Source of the DNA: Proteobacteria bacterium UBA1148
GTDB taxonomy: Bacteria > Pseudomonadota > Gammaproteobacteria > Steroidobacterales > Rariloculaceae
DNA: 64,000 nucleotides
NCBI GenBank assembly: GCA_002311835.1
Contig: DBZY01000049.1
Location: 51,810-115,809, forward strand
Direction: 5' to 3'
In this document: piece after piece, positions 18,167 through 27,798 of the stretch
How positions within the stretch are numbered: position 1 is the stretch's first letter
Layout of the letters: each line of letters begins with the position of its first letter
Translations under genes and position numbers: made by a program
Notes under the pieces: generated by a model
Seen by the model: the letters and a program-made list of their open reading frames with translations, nothing else
The model's database searches: none
What the model was told of the DNA's origin: nothing

Positions 18167-19615
18167 ATGACAGCATTTCTCGGGACGAGAGAGAGTCTAC
18201 GGCCATCTGCCGACAAGCTCTTTGTAGACATTGCGGAATACGTACTGGCGCGAGAACCGGGGAGCGCTGAAGCCCGAACCACCGCCTTTCACTGTCTGCT
18301 CGACACGCTGGGTTGCGGCATCCTCGCACTCAACTATCCCGCTTGTCGGAGCGTACTCGGTCCCCTCGTTCCTGGTGCGGATTTCGCTGGAGGTGCGAGA
18401 GTTCCGGGTACAGCGTTCAAGCTCGACCCAGTAACGGCAGCTTTCAATATTGGAGCCATGATTCGCTGGCTCGACTTCAATGACACGTGGCTTGCAGCCG
18501 AATGGGGACATCCGTCCGACAACCTTGGCGGCATCCTTGCAGTCGCGGACTATCTCGATCGTCAGGAAGAAGAACCGGCACTAGCTGTCGGCGACGTCCT
18601 TACCGCCATGATCCAAGCGCACGAGATCCAGGGTGTACTAGCGCTCAACCATGCTTTCAATCGTGTCGGTCTGGACCACGTTCTGCTCGTTCGGATTGCA
18701 ACCACGGCCGTCGTTACGCGCATGCTCGGCGGCACTCGCGAGCAGATCACCGACGCTGTCTCAAACGCGTGGATTGACGGCGGCGCACTCAGAACCTATC
18801 GCCACGCTCCGAATACGGGATCGCGAAAAAGCTGGGCCGCAGGCGACGCGACAAGCCGCGGCGTCCGCCTCGCTTTGATGGTGCTACGCGGCGAAATGGG
18901 TTACCCCTCTGCATTGTCCGCTCAGACGTGGGGATTTCAGGACGTGTTGTTTGACGGGACAGCGATCGAGCTCGAGCGACCACTCGGCTCCTACGTCATG
19001 GAAAATATACTGTTCAAGCTATCTTTCCCAGCCGAGTTCCATGCACAGACAGCTGTTGAAGCCGCGATGACCCTTCATCCCGAAGTATCGGACCGACTCG
19101 ACGCTATTGCCGAAATCGAAATCGAGACGCAGGAGGCTGGAGTGCGCATCATCGATAAATCAGGACCTCTCGCAAATCCAGCAGATCGCGATCATTGCAT
19201 TCAATACATGGTAGCGGTGCCGCTGATATTCGGCCGGCTCACGGCCGATGACTACGAGGAAGATATAGCGCAAGATCCCCGTATCGATGCACTGCGCGAG
19301 AAGATGATTGTGCGAGAGAACCGACAGTTCAGTGCCGACTATCTCGACCCCGACAAACGCGCGATCGGCAACGCAATAACGATCAGGTTCGAAGATGGCA
19401 CGTCGACAGACCGTGTCGCCGTCGATTATCCGATCGGTCATCAGCGGCGGCGTGCGGAGGGTATCCCCGTACTGCGAGAAAAGTTTGAACGAAATCTTCG
19501 CAGTTACTACGGCGGCGATCAGACTGACACGATTCTAGCGGCATGTTCCGATCTTTCCGGATTGCAGGAAATGAGTTTCTGTAACTTTATGGACTTGTGG
19601 GTAACAGTCGAATGA
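18167..19615 (+). CDS. prpD: 2-methylcitrate dehydratase (MmgE/PrpD family)
   Basis: 482 residues from ATG 18167; upstream in-frame codons to 17948 are intergenic. Dehydrates 2-methylcitrate to 2-methyl-cis-aconitate in propionyl-CoA catabolism. Family signs: [36 protein letters not shown] (active-site region), [39 protein letters not shown], and the C-terminal [11 protein letters not shown]...[14 protein letters not shown]. Length equals E. coli PrpD. First gene of prpD-gntR-prpB-prpC; it overlaps gntR by 4 bases. Codon use is noticeably richer in third-position G/C than the flanking genes. Confidence 0.94.
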   Translation: MTAFLGTRESLRPSADKLFVDIAEYVLAREPGSAEARTTAFHCLLDTLGCGILALNYPACRSVLGPLVPGADFAGGARVPGTAFKLDPVTAAFNIGAMIRWLDFNDTWLAAEWGHPSDNLGGILAVADYLDRQEEEPALAVGDVLTAMIQAHEIQGVLALNHAFNRVGLDHVLLVRIATTAVVTRMLGGTREQITDAVSNAWIDGGALRTYRHAPNTGSRKSWAAGDATSRGVRLALMVLRGEMGYPSALSAQTWGFQDVLFDGTAIELERPLGSYVMENILFKLSFPAEFHAQTAVEAAMTLHPEVSDRLDAIAEIEIETQEAGVRIIDKSGPLANPADRDHCIQYMVAVPLIFGRLTADDYEEDIAQDPRIDALREKMIVRENRQFSADYLDPDKRAIGNAITIRFEDGTSTDRVAVDYPIGHQRRRAEGIPVLREKFERNLRSYYGGDQTDTILAACSDLSGLQEMSFCNFMDLWVTVE

Positions 19616-20289
19616 TAGCGGAACTTCACAAACACCCGACGACGATTGCTTCGCGACTCACGGAGGAGTTAACGGACGCAATCGTTACAGGCGAGATCGC
19701 CGCCGGCGAGAAGATTAGCGAGCCGAACCTAGCTAACCGTTACGATGTCAGTCGTGGACCACTTCGTGAAGCCATCCGACGCCTCGAAGGACGCGGCCTC
19801 GTAAGACATGTGCCTCACGCCGGGGTCCGCGTCGTGACACTCGAACTCGACGAAGTTGTCGAGCTTTATGCAATTCGAGAAGCCCTAGAAGGTATGGCCG
19901 CCAGGCTTGCGGCCGATCACATGAGTGACACGGAGATCGAAGCTGTTCGCGAACTACTCGATGAGCATGAGGTGGCGGTCCAGAAAAGCGAAGGCCGCGA
20001 GTACTTCCAGCAGGAGGGCGATCTGGATTTCCACTACCGAATAGTGATGGCGAGCGGCAATCAAAAGCTTATAGCGCTTCTCTGTGGTGAGCTTTATCAC
20101 CTCGTGAGAATGCATCGCTACCGATCGAGCCGCACGGCGTCCCGACCTCAGCGGGCTCTGACCGAGCATCGTCGTATTCTCGACGCTGTTGCCGAACGCG
20201 ACGGAGAACTTGCCGAACTCCTCATGCGCCGCCATCTTGGTGGAGCGCGCCAGAGTATCGCGACGCAACTGGAGAAGCCGAATGACTGA
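19612..20289 (+). CDS. GntR-family (FadR/FCD subfamily) transcription regulator of the prp cassette
   Basis: 225 residues from ATG 19612, which overlaps the prpD stop (ATGA). N-terminal winged helix: ITSRL-like start, [55 protein letters not shown] in the classical GntR order (about residues 10-70). The C-terminal all-helical FCD effector domain contains [21 protein letters not shown] and the metal-binding-type HRRILDAV...RHL histidines. Placed between prpD and prpB, it probably senses a methylcitrate-cycle intermediate and autoregulates the operon. This differs from the sigma-54 type PrpR of enteric bacteria. Confidence 0.88.
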   Translation: MIAELHKHPTTIASRLTEELTDAIVTGEIAAGEKISEPNLANRYDVSRGPLREAIRRLEGRGLVRHVPHAGVRVVTLELDEVVELYAIREALEGMAARLAADHMSDTEIEAVRELLDEHEVAVQKSEGREYFQQEGDLDFHYRIVMASGNQKLIALLCGELYHLVRMHRYRSSRTASRPQRALTEHRRILDAVAERDGELAELLMRRHLGGARQSIATQLEKPND

Positions 20290-21169
20290 ACGGTCTCGTC
20301 AGACTCTCCAGGACGCTCTCAAGGCTCAAACGCCCCTGCAGATCGCAGGCGCCATCAATGCGTACTCTGCCTTGCTCGCGGAACGCGCTGGATTCCGAGC
20401 GATTTATCTTTCTGGCGCAGGAGTCGCCAACGCCTCATTCGGTATGCCCGATTTGGCGATGACCACACTTAACGACGTCCTAGAAGATACTCGCCGAATC
20501 ACTGGCGTTACCCGTTTGCCGTTACTCGTTGACGCGGATACGGGCTGGGGCACGGCATTCAATATCGCCCGTACGACTCGCGAGCTCATCAGAGCAGGTG
20601 CCGCGGGTATGCATATCGAAGATCAAGAGCAGGCGAAGCGCTGTGGGCATCGTCCCAACAAGGAAACGGTATCGACTGAAGAGATGTGTGATCGCATCAG
20701 AGCGGCTGTCGATGCCCGGATAGATGATCAATTCGTCGTCATGGCGCGCACTGATGCGTTCGCCCATGAGGGTGAGGAAGCTTCCCTAGATCGCGTGTGC
20801 GCCTATATCGAAGCCGGCGCAGACATGATCTTTGCGGAGGCTCTGTACACACTCGACGACTACCGAGAGTTCACCAGCACGATCAACGTACCCGTACTTG
20901 CCAACCTTACGGAGTTCGGACTGACGCCGTGTTTCTCGACCAACGAGCTCGCCGATGTCGGCGTGGCGATGGCGCTCTATCCGCTTTCGGCATTCCGCGC
21001 GATGAGCAAAGCCGCACTTACGATCTACGAGACGATACTCCGCGAAGGAACACAGAAGCCGGTTCTGGATTCTATGCAGACGCGAGAAGAGCTGTATGAG
21101 GTACTCGGCTATCACGACTACGAACGAAAGCTCGACGAACTTTTCGCAGCGCGTGAGAAGAAAGAATGA
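20282..21169 (+). CDS. prpB: 2-methylisocitrate lyase
   Basis: 295 residues from ATG 20282, overlapping the gntR stop by 8 bases. Splits 2-methylisocitrate into pyruvate and succinate. Signature KRCGHRPNK with the catalytic Cys (about residue 123), Mg-binding [22 protein letters not shown], and the C-terminal [15 protein letters not shown] and [17 protein letters not shown], very close to enterobacterial PrpB. It lacks isocitrate-lyase-specific insertions, so PrpB rather than AceA. Confidence 0.95.
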   Translation: MTERSRQTLQDALKAQTPLQIAGAINAYSALLAERAGFRAIYLSGAGVANASFGMPDLAMTTLNDVLEDTRRITGVTRLPLLVDADTGWGTAFNIARTTRELIRAGAAGMHIEDQEQAKRCGHRPNKETVSTEEMCDRIRAAVDARIDDQFVVMARTDAFAHEGEEASLDRVCAYIEAGADMIFAEALYTLDDYREFTSTINVPVLANLTEFGLTPCFSTNELADVGVAMALYPLSAFRAMSKAALTIYETILREGTQKPVLDSMQTREELYEVLGYHDYERKLDELFAAREKKE

Positions 21170-22296
21170 ACAGTAAAAAGACCGACCAGGCCAGTCTGCG
21201 TGGCGTGTCTGCCGGCGAGACGGCCATCGCAACCGTTGGAAAAGAAGGCCACGGGCTCACCTACCGAGGTTACGACATCCTAGAGTTGTCCGATTCTGCA
21301 ACGTTTGAGGAGGTAGCGTGGTTACTGCTGTACGGCGAGCTGCCCAGCACTGCTGAGCTGACTGCATACCTGAGTGAGCTGCGATCACTTCGCGAGCTAC
21401 CGGCTTCGCTCTGTGAAGTTCTCGAGCGGATTCCAGCCGAAACGCACCCGATGGACGTGCTACGGACGGGCTGCTCCATGCTCGGCACGCTCGAGCCCGA
21501 GCGCGATTTCTCGCAGCAGCTCGATTCGGCCAATCGGCTGATCGCGACATTTCCCGGCATGCTCCTGTATTGGCATCACTTCGCAACGAATGGCGCACAA
21601 ATCGCAACTCAGTCGAACGAGGAAACGCTGGCGGGACATTTCCTGCATCTGCTACATGGCGAGGTGCCCAGCGAACTGCATCGTCGCGCGATGGACGTGT
21701 CATTAATTCTTTATGCGGAACACGAGTTCAACGCCTCTACGTTCACGGCCAGAGTATGCGCGGCAACGCTCTCTGATCTTCACTCGGCCGTAACGGGCGC
21801 TATCGGGACCTTGCGTGGACCGCTGCACGGTGGCGCGAATGAGGCTGCGATGGAATTGATCGAACAGTTCGACTCGGCGGGCGCTGCTCGCGTCGGCGTC
21901 AAGGAGATGCTCGAGCGAAAAGCCAAGATTATGGGATTCGGCCACGCGGTTTATAAAGAATCCGACCCGCGCAATCAGGTTATCAAGGCATGGTCGCAGA
22001 AGCTGGCCGAGGATGCCGGCGACACCGTGCTCTACCCTGTGTCAGAAGCCATCGACACGGTGATGTGGGAGGAGAAACGCCTTTTCCCGAATCTCGACTT
22101 TTATAGCGCGTCGGCCTACCACTTCATGGGCATTCCGACCTATCTCTTTACACCCATTTTCGTGTGTTCCCGGATAATTGGCTGGGCAACGCACATCATG
22201 GAGCAGCGCGCGAACAACAAGCTGATCCGACCCGCCGCAGACTACACGGGTCCCGAGACGAGACCATACGTCGCGATGGCAGAGCGAGCTTCATGA
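21166..22296 (+). CDS. prpC: 2-methylcitrate synthase
   Basis: 376 residues, ATG overlapping the prpB stop (ATGA). Condenses propionyl-CoA with oxaloacetate. Citrate-synthase fold with [15 protein letters not shown] and LTYRGYDI at the start, catalytic His in [11 protein letters not shown] and [17 protein letters not shown], Asp in the [16 protein letters not shown] segment, and the C-terminal [10 protein letters not shown]. Start motif and length match PrpC rather than GltA; the window has a separate gltA at 33.1 kb. The stop overlaps the prpE remnant start. Confidence 0.95.
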   Translation: MNSKKTDQASLRGVSAGETAIATVGKEGHGLTYRGYDILELSDSATFEEVAWLLLYGELPSTAELTAYLSELRSLRELPASLCEVLERIPAETHPMDVLRTGCSMLGTLEPERDFSQQLDSANRLIATFPGMLLYWHHFATNGAQIATQSNEETLAGHFLHLLHGEVPSELHRRAMDVSLILYAEHEFNASTFTARVCAATLSDLHSAVTGAIGTLRGPLHGGANEAAMELIEQFDSAGAARVGVKEMLERKAKIMGFGHAVYKESDPRNQVIKAWSQKLAEDAGDTVLYPVSEAIDTVMWEEKRLFPNLDFYSASAYHFMGIPTYLFTPIFVCSRIIGWATHIMEQRANNKLIRPAADYTGPETRPYVAMAERAS

Positions 22297-22367
22297 CGCA
22301 GAAATTCCAGACACTCTACCGGGAGTCGCTCGACGATCTCGAAAGTCTATGGGCCGAGGGTAACTAG
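22293..22367 (+). pseudogene. prpE: Truncated prpE (propionyl-CoA/acetyl-CoA synthetase N-terminus)
   Basis: ATG 22293 overlaps the prpC stop (ATGA), as expected for the next operon gene, but the frame ends after 24 codons. FQTLYRESLDDLESLWAE aligns residue for residue with the start of PrpE/Acs proteins (E. coli PrpE: Y-x-x-S-x-x-x-x-E-x-x-W-A-E). The match stops where the opposite-strand ybbA coding sequence begins: the TAG here (22365-22367) and the ybbA stop share the palindrome ACTAGT. I read this as a deletion or recombination scar at the right edge of the prp block. The remnant may still be translated as a short peptide. Confidence 0.72.
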
Positions 22368-23062
22368 TCAGCGCTATGCGATCTTGATTTGATGATGCGG
22401 CCGGCAGCCATCTCGAACATTAGATCACAGCGGCCGGCAGCTGTAAGGTCGTGGGTGACCAACACCAGCGTTGTATTGGCCGCTGCATTAAGCTCAAAGA
22501 GTAGATTTAGAATCCGTCCACCCGTTTTATTATCCAAATTTCCAGTAGGTTCATCGGCGAACAGAAGTGAAGGGCTTGTTACAAAGGCTCGAGCGATGGC
22601 AACTCGCTGTTTCTCGCCGCCGGAAAGTTGTCGTGGATAATGATATAAGCGAGAGTCGAGGCCAACCTGGTTCAATGCTTCTCGGGCATGATCGGTGGGG
22701 TTCTCAGCGCCACTCAACTCTAGGGGTAGGAGTACATTCTCGAGCGCGGTCAGGGAGGGAAGGAGGTGAAACGACTGAAAGATAAATCCAACCTGCTGAT
22801 TTCGTAGCTGCGCTCTACCATCTTCGTTCAGCGCCGTGAGTTCTACACCGGCTAACCAGACCTCGCCGGATGTTGCCTCGTCTAAGCCTGCCAACAGCGC
22901 CAACAACGTTGATTTCCCGGCTCCGGAAGTTCCAACAATCGCAGCCGTTTCTCCGCTATTTACACTAAGGCTGGCGTCATCCAGGATGGTCAACTCCCCT
23001 TCTGGGCTGGTAACCTTCTTAGTTAAGGCGCGCGCCACAAGTAAAGAGCTAGGTTTGGTCAT
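22364..23062 (-). CDS. ybbA: ABC transporter ATP-binding protein, YbbA/LolD type
   Basis: 232 residues from ATG 23062. Walker A GTSGAGKST, Q-loop FIFQSFHLLPSLTALENV, signature LSGGEKQRVAIARA, Walker B LLFADEPTGNLD, switch His in VLVTHD: the MacB/LolD-like ATPase class. Divergently paired with tesA exactly as E. coli ybbA-tesA, where it works with the permease YbbP, which is not in this window. Its ATG overlaps the tesA ATG on the opposite strand (CATG, 23060-23063); an upstream in-frame ATG at 23077 is possible. Its 3' end abuts the prpE scar. Confidence 0.87.
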   Translation of the reverse strand: MTKPSSLLVARALTKKVTSPEGELTILDDASLSVNSGETAAIVGTSGAGKSTLLALLAGLDEATSGEVWLAGVELTALNEDGRAQLRNQQVGFIFQSFHLLPSLTALENVLLPLELSGAENPTDHAREALNQVGLDSRLYHYPRQLSGGEKQRVAIARAFVTSPSLLFADEPTGNLDNKTGGRILNLLFELNAAANTTLVLVTHDLTAAGRCDLMFEMAAGRIIKSRSHSAD

Positions 23063-23702
23063 GTTATCCAGAGGCATTATTTCTGCTCGTTTTTTTGTTA
23101 CCGCTACCATCGCAGCAGTGGTTATCCTTCTGTGGACTATCCCCGCTAATCCAGCCGGACAGACCATAGTCGTAGTAGGCGATTCGCTCAGCAGCGGCTA
23201 TGGGCTGCGTATCGAACAATCCTGGGTTGCAATGCTACAGGATCGACTGCATGCAGAAGGTTACGGTTATGAAATTATCAATGCCAGTGTTCCGGGTGAT
23301 ACAAGTTCGGGAGGACTGGCGCGGTTACCAAGGCTTTTAGAGGCACACCAGCCAACCCTGGTGATCATTGAGCTTGGTGGGAATGATGGGTTACGGGGAC
23401 AATCTATAGAGAGGCTTCGCGAAAATCTGCGAACCATGATTGAGTTGGCTCAGGGGAGCGGTGCAACGCCTATTCTCACAGGGATCAGAATTCCGCCCAA
23501 TTACGGTTCGGCGTACGCTGAGGCGCTAGCTGGCACGTATCCGGAACTCTCCCGACAACTCGGTGTACCGTTGGTTACGTTCCTGATGGAAGGAGTAGCC
23601 TTAGACAAAAACTTGATGCAACCTGACGGGATTCATCCAAATGCTGACGGTAATGCAGTCATGCTAGAGAATGTCTGGATGGTGCTGGCGGAACTCTTGT
23701 GA
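23061..23702 (+). CDS. tesA: TesA-type SGNH hydrolase (thioesterase I/arylesterase/lysophospholipase L1)
   Basis: 213 residues. N-terminal signal peptide-like hydrophobic stretch (about residues 8-30, ending near NPAGQ) for export to the periplasm. SGNH blocks: nucleophile Ser in VVGDSLSSGYG, block II Gly in NASVPGDTSSGG, block III ELGGNDGLRG, and the Asp/His pair in PDGIHPNADG. The family hydrolyses acyl-CoA, aryl esters and lysophospholipids. Divergent with ybbA, with overlapping starts. Confidence 0.92.
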   Translation: MLSRGIISARFFVTATIAAVVILLWTIPANPAGQTIVVVGDSLSSGYGLRIEQSWVAMLQDRLHAEGYGYEIINASVPGDTSSGGLARLPRLLEAHQPTLVIIELGGNDGLRGQSIERLRENLRTMIELAQGSGATPILTGIRIPPNYGSAYAEALAGTYPELSRQLGVPLVTFLMEGVALDKNLMQPDGIHPNADGNAVMLENVWMVLAELL

Positions 23703-23759
23703 TGTGTTGGAGTTTGTTCAATAAGAGTTCAATTTTGATCACTCCGCACGAGAGTAACG

Positions 23760-25433
23760 ATGGTCCTCATAGATAAGATGCGACCCTGGCTGAGCTCGTA
23801 TCCGAAAGGAGTGCCTGCTGAAATAAACCCTAGTCAGTATCCATCCTTAAAGGAACTACTAGAACATAGTTTTCGGGAGTTTGCGGAGTTACCTGCGTTT
23901 TCTAATCTAGGTACGACGATGAATTTTGCACAGGTAGAGCAGTTCAGTCGTTATTTCGCTGCCTACCTTCAAGCAGCAACAGGCCTAGAATCCGGGGACC
24001 GCGTCGCCATTATGATGCCCAACCTTCTTCAGTATCCCGTGGTTGTGTTCGGGATTTTGCGGGCAGGGATGATAGCGGTGAACGTGAACCCGCTCTACAC
24101 GGCGCGAGAGTTAGAACATCAGCTAAACGATAGTGGCGCGCGTTCAATAGTTGTTTTGGAGAATTTTGCGAGCACCTTGCAGTCCGTGTTGCCCACAACA
24201 GCGATTGAAACGGTAATTGTGACGAAAGTCGGAGATCACTTTCCATTCTTGAAGCGCGTCGCCACTAATTTTGTCGTTAAGCGCATCAAAAAGATTGTAC
24301 CCCCCTGGGCTATACAAACAGCGGTGAGCTATCTACATGCACTTGTTGCTGGAAAGGACCTCTCATACCGAGAAGTTGTGCTGGGGTCTGAGGACATCGC
24401 ATTCTTGCAATACACGGGCGGCACGACGGGTGTTGCGAAGGGGGCGATGCTCACGCATCGAAACATAGTTAGCAACGTTTTGCAGGCTGCCGCGTGGGCG
24501 AGACCTTTCATTACTGAACGCGAAGGCATCGTTGTCACCCCACTTCCGCTCTATCATGCGTTTTCCTTAACAGCCAATTTATTTTGTTTTGTAGAGCTTG
24601 GCGGACACAATATCTTGATAACCAATCCTAGGGACTTGCCTAGTCTCATTAAAGAACTCAAGCGAGGGCCGTTCACCTACATCACCGGCGTCAACACGTT
24701 GTTTGCTGCACTATTGAATTCACCAGCGTTTGCAAGCATCGATTTTAGTCAATTGAGGGTGAGCATGGGTGGTGGAATGGCTGTTCAAAGTAGCGTTTCG
24801 GATGAATGGAAAGCGCTGACGGGGCAATCACTTACTCAGGGTTACGGCCTTACCGAAACATCGCCCATCGTCTGCGCCAATCCTTTGGATGACAGAGCAT
24901 TCAATGGTTCTGTGGGGCTTCCGCTGCCGTCGACTGAAGTAATAATCTGTGATGATGATGGGACGATGCTGGGGGCAAACGAGGCTGGAGAGATTTGTGT
25001 CCGTGGCCCTCAGGTGATGAAGGGGTATTGGAACCAGCCGGAGGCGACCGCGGAGATTCTCTCTGACAATGGTTGGCTCAAGACAGGTGATATCGGTCGG
25101 ATGGATGCCCAGGGCTTCATTTACATTGAGGATCGTAAGAAAGACCTCATATTGGTGTCCGGGTTTAATGTTTATCCCAACGAGATCGAAAATGTTGTTG
25201 TTGGCCATCCAGATGTGTTGGAAGCGGCCGTTATAGGGGTCCCGGATCAGCGGACGGGAGAAGCCGTGAAGTTGTTTGCTGTCAAAAAAAATCCTGCGCT
25301 GACTGAGGCACAGCTCATCGAACATTGCCGTGAAAATCTGACAGGCTATAAGATACCGCGAGAGGTAATTTTTCGAGATGAATTACCAAAAACAAATGTT
25401 GGGAAGGTGCTCAGGCGAGCACTCAGAGAGTAA
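23760..25433 (+). CDS. fadD: Long-chain fatty acid-CoA ligase
   Basis: 557 residues. Adenylate-forming enzyme: P-loop YTGGTTGVAKGA (about residue 220), LPLYHAFSLT, GYGLTETSPIV, LKTGDIGRMD, and the C-terminal RKKDLILVSGFNVYPNEIE and catalytic Lys in PKTNVGKVLRR. Activates long-chain fatty acids with ATP and CoA; usually peripheral to the inner membrane. The N-terminal Y-P-K-G-V-P-AEI is typical of gammaproteobacterial FadD. Stop and the next start overlap by one base (TAATG). Confidence 0.94.
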   Translation: MVLIDKMRPWLSSYPKGVPAEINPSQYPSLKELLEHSFREFAELPAFSNLGTTMNFAQVEQFSRYFAAYLQAATGLESGDRVAIMMPNLLQYPVVVFGILRAGMIAVNVNPLYTARELEHQLNDSGARSIVVLENFASTLQSVLPTTAIETVIVTKVGDHFPFLKRVATNFVVKRIKKIVPPWAIQTAVSYLHALVAGKDLSYREVVLGSEDIAFLQYTGGTTGVAKGAMLTHRNIVSNVLQAAAWARPFITEREGIVVTPLPLYHAFSLTANLFCFVELGGHNILITNPRDLPSLIKELKRGPFTYITGVNTLFAALLNSPAFASIDFSQLRVSMGGGMAVQSSVSDEWKALTGQSLTQGYGLTETSPIVCANPLDDRAFNGSVGLPLPSTEVIICDDDGTMLGANEAGEICVRGPQVMKGYWNQPEATAEILSDNGWLKTGDIGRMDAQGFIYIEDRKKDLILVSGFNVYPNEIENVVVGHPDVLEAAVIGVPDQRTGEAVKLFAVKKNPALTEAQLIEHCRENLTGYKIPREVIFRDELPKTNVGKVLRRALRE

Positions 25434-25804
25434 TGGACCGATCAGTTAACGTATTAGGAGAGCCTCTGGAAAGCTGTAGTGAAAATCCTATGACAGGGTT
25501 TTTTCGCGACGGGTGTTGTAACACTAGTGAGGATGATGTGGGCTCTCACACGATATGTGTGAAGGTAACTAAGGAATTCCTGGAGTTCTCGCGATTTAAA
25601 GGTAACGATTTATCAACTCCCCTCCCGGAATTTGGATTTCCCGGACTTAAGTCGGGGGATCAATGGTGTCTTTGCGCGGCACGTTGGTTGGAGGCACAAC
25701 AGCACGGGATGGCACCTCGTGTGATGCTGAGGGGGACTCACTCAGGAGCTCTAGAAATTGTACCGCTGGATCTTTTAAAGGAGTATGCGGCCGATCTTAA
25801 CTAA
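25433..25804 (+). CDS. DUF2237 family protein
   Basis: 123 residues. NVLGEPLESCSENPMTGFFRDGCCNT, HTICVKVTKEFLEFS, GDQWCLCAARWLEA and APRVMLRGTH are the conserved blocks of DUF2237, a small cytoplasmic family of unknown function common in proteobacteria. The conserved cysteines (C-C in DGCCNT, WCLCAARW) suggest metal or redox chemistry, which is unproven. Its start overlaps the fadD stop, so it is co-transcribed with fadD. Confidence 0.85.
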   Translation: MDRSVNVLGEPLESCSENPMTGFFRDGCCNTSEDDVGSHTICVKVTKEFLEFSRFKGNDLSTPLPEFGFPGLKSGDQWCLCAARWLEAQQHGMAPRVMLRGTHSGALEIVPLDLLKEYAADLN

Positions 25805-25854
25805 CGTGACCTAACCCAATAGATCACAATGTCGCTGAGATGTTCTGGTGGGGC

Positions 25855-26580
25855 TTATTGCAAGGCGGAGGCAATTTCCGCTTGGATAGTCTCGGCTATC
25901 TGGCGGGGATTTGGTGCGTTGCGTATTGGTCGGCCGACGACAATATAGCTTGCTCCATTTTCAAAAGCTTGGCTCGGAGTGACAATACGCTTCTGGTCGT
26001 CTCTAGATCTTTTGCTGGCGGGACGAATCCCTGGTGTCACGATGACCGGGCCCAGCCCCAGCGTTTCACGAAGCGAGGCGGCTTCCAGCCCAGACGCGAT
26101 AACACCGTCGCAGCCCACGGCCATTGCAAGCTTTGCTCGCTCCAGCACCAGACTCTGTACATCTAACTCAATACCCATCTGTCTTAGATCTTTACTGTCC
26201 ATGCTGGTTAGTACTGTCACTGCGAGAATTTGTAAGCGACTCTTTTCAGAAACAGCTGCTTCCATGATGGATTTATCACCATGTACAGTTAGAAAAGAAG
26301 CGCCTCTACCACTGATCTGACGAACGGCTGCGGCTACTGTGGCAGGCACATCGTAAAATTTTAGGTCGGCGAAGACGCGTTTGTCCCGATTTATCAGCCA
26401 GTCTAGAAGCTCGAAGTAGCCTCCGGATGCGGAGAGTTCCAGGCCGATCTTATAAAATTCTACAACGTTCCCTAGTTCCTCAACCAAAGTTCGTGCCGCA
26501 TCAGCATCGGGCACGTCCAGTGCAACTATTAGGCGCTGGCTCGGCGGGATATCGGGGTGGGGAACAGACTCTATTGACAC
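25855..26580 (-). CDS. pyrF: Orotidine 5'-phosphate decarboxylase
   Basis: 241 residues, GTG start. Decarboxylates OMP to UMP, the last step of pyrimidine synthesis. LIVALDVPD at the start, the catalytic Asp/Lys array in VFADLKFYDVPATVAAAV, LTVHGD, ASGLEAA, VTPGIRP, and C-terminal IVVGRPIRNAPNP. The usual His-Asp-Ile-Pro-Asn context reads Tyr-Asp-Val-Pro-Ala here, a mild variation next to a retained D-x-K-x-x-D core. Faces the DUF2237 gene tail to tail. Confidence 0.94.
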   Translation of the reverse strand: MSIESVPHPDIPPSQRLIVALDVPDADAARTLVEELGNVVEFYKIGLELSASGGYFELLDWLINRDKRVFADLKFYDVPATVAAAVRQISGRGASFLTVHGDKSIMEAAVSEKSRLQILAVTVLTSMDSKDLRQMGIELDVQSLVLERAKLAMAVGCDGVIASGLEAASLRETLGLGPVIVTPGIRPASKRSRDDQKRIVTPSQAFENGASYIVVGRPIRNAPNPRQIAETIQAEIASALQ

Positions 26581-26628
26581 GCTATGTATTCTAGCAGAGG
26601 ACTGGTCATAGCGGATGACGTGTTGCAG

Positions 26629-27786
26629 TTACGATCCCGTAGTTATGTTCTTTCCCAATGCTTCGTGAGCTTGCAATGCAAAACGATCGGTCATGCCCGC
26701 GATGTAATCCGATACTACACGTGCCGCAGCAGCCGTGCCGGACTTGTCACAAGCTTGTTGAGCACGCTGCGCATGTTCTGGAGGCATGCATTCGTAGTCA
26801 CTCTGAAAAGTTTCGAACAGTACCGATATGATCTCGTGTGCTTTCTCGGTCATGCTGTGTACTTTTGGGTGTCGATAAAGTTGTTCTCTTAAGAATTGCT
26901 TCAGTGTTTTTTGGGTTTCCAAAAAGGCATTGCTGAAACTGATCAGTGGTTTATTGTGATCGCGGATCGCATCAATACTGTCCGGTGCGAAATTTTCGAT
27001 GCGATGTTGGCTTGTATTTATCAAGTCCGCGACCAGTTCACCGATCATTGCTCGCACGACTTCATGAATTCTCTGACGTTCGTCGATACCGGGATAAAGA
27101 CGTTTGACGGCATTGAGTTGTTGGGTGAAGAAGCTAATATCAGTCAGGTCACGTAGTTTAATCAAGCCGGATCTTAAGCCGTCGTCGACATCGTGGTTAT
27201 TGTAGGCAATCTCATCGGCAACATTGCTGAGCTGAGCCTCCAGTCCAGGCTGTTGTCGTTCAACGAAGCGTTTCCCGAGTTCGCCAAGTTCGCGGGCGTT
27301 AGTCAGAGAACAGTGTTTCAGTATGCCCTCACGTGTTTCGAAGGTCAGATTGAGACCGGGGAAACTTGCATAACATTTCTCAAGCTGATCCACGACGCGC
27401 AGCGACTGTAAGTTGTGCTCGAAACCCCCGAATTTCTTCATACATTTATTTAGAGCATCTTGGCCAGCATGCCCGAAAGGTGTATGCCCTAAATCATGAG
27501 CAAGACTGATCGCTTCCACCAGGTCTTCGTTGAGTCGCATGGCTCTGGCTACCGTGCGGGCGATCTGCGCGACCTCAAGCGAGTGAGTCAGCCGGGTTCG
27601 GTAAAGGTCCCCTTCATGATTAACGAAAACTTGAGTTTTGTATACCAGACGACGAAATGCACTCGAATGAATAATGCGGTCGCGGTCGCGCTGAAATTCA
27701 GTCCGATGGCTCGGCGGAGCCTCCGGATAAATGCGCCCGCGGGAGTTGTCAGGGGTCGCAGCGTAAAGAGCTAACTCTTCCGGCAT
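26629..27786 (-). CDS. dgt: dGTP triphosphohydrolase-like HD-domain protein
   Basis: 385 residues. HD-domain phosphohydrolase with HSSAFRRLVYKTQVF, TRLTHSLEVAQIARTVAR (metal His), ISLAHDLGHTPFGHAGQDAL (HD motif) and later EIAYNNHDVDDGL. This is the dGTPase-like family that hydrolyses dNTPs to deoxynucleosides and triphosphate. The length fits the short (type 2/3) class, whose in vivo substrate is often not known. 12 bases separate it from the aroB start side; likely one minus-strand unit aroK-aroB-dgt, as in many gammaproteobacteria. Confidence 0.92.
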   Translation of the reverse strand: MPEELALYAATPDNSRGRIYPEAPPSHRTEFQRDRDRIIHSSAFRRLVYKTQVFVNHEGDLYRTRLTHSLEVAQIARTVARAMRLNEDLVEAISLAHDLGHTPFGHAGQDALNKCMKKFGGFEHNLQSLRVVDQLEKCYASFPGLNLTFETREGILKHCSLTNARELGELGKRFVERQQPGLEAQLSNVADEIAYNNHDVDDGLRSGLIKLRDLTDISFFTQQLNAVKRLYPGIDERQRIHEVVRAMIGELVADLINTSQHRIENFAPDSIDAIRDHNKPLISFSNAFLETQKTLKQFLREQLYRHPKVHSMTEKAHEIISVLFETFQSDYECMPPEHAQRAQQACDKSGTAAAARVVSDYIAGMTDRFALQAHEALGKNITTGS

Positions 27787-27798
27787 GACAACATCCGA

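Noticed and set aside
21166..22296. prpC as a second gltA
   Set aside because: Length of 376, the [14 protein letters not shown] start and the operon context mark it as methylcitrate synthase; gltA is at 33.1-34.4 kb.
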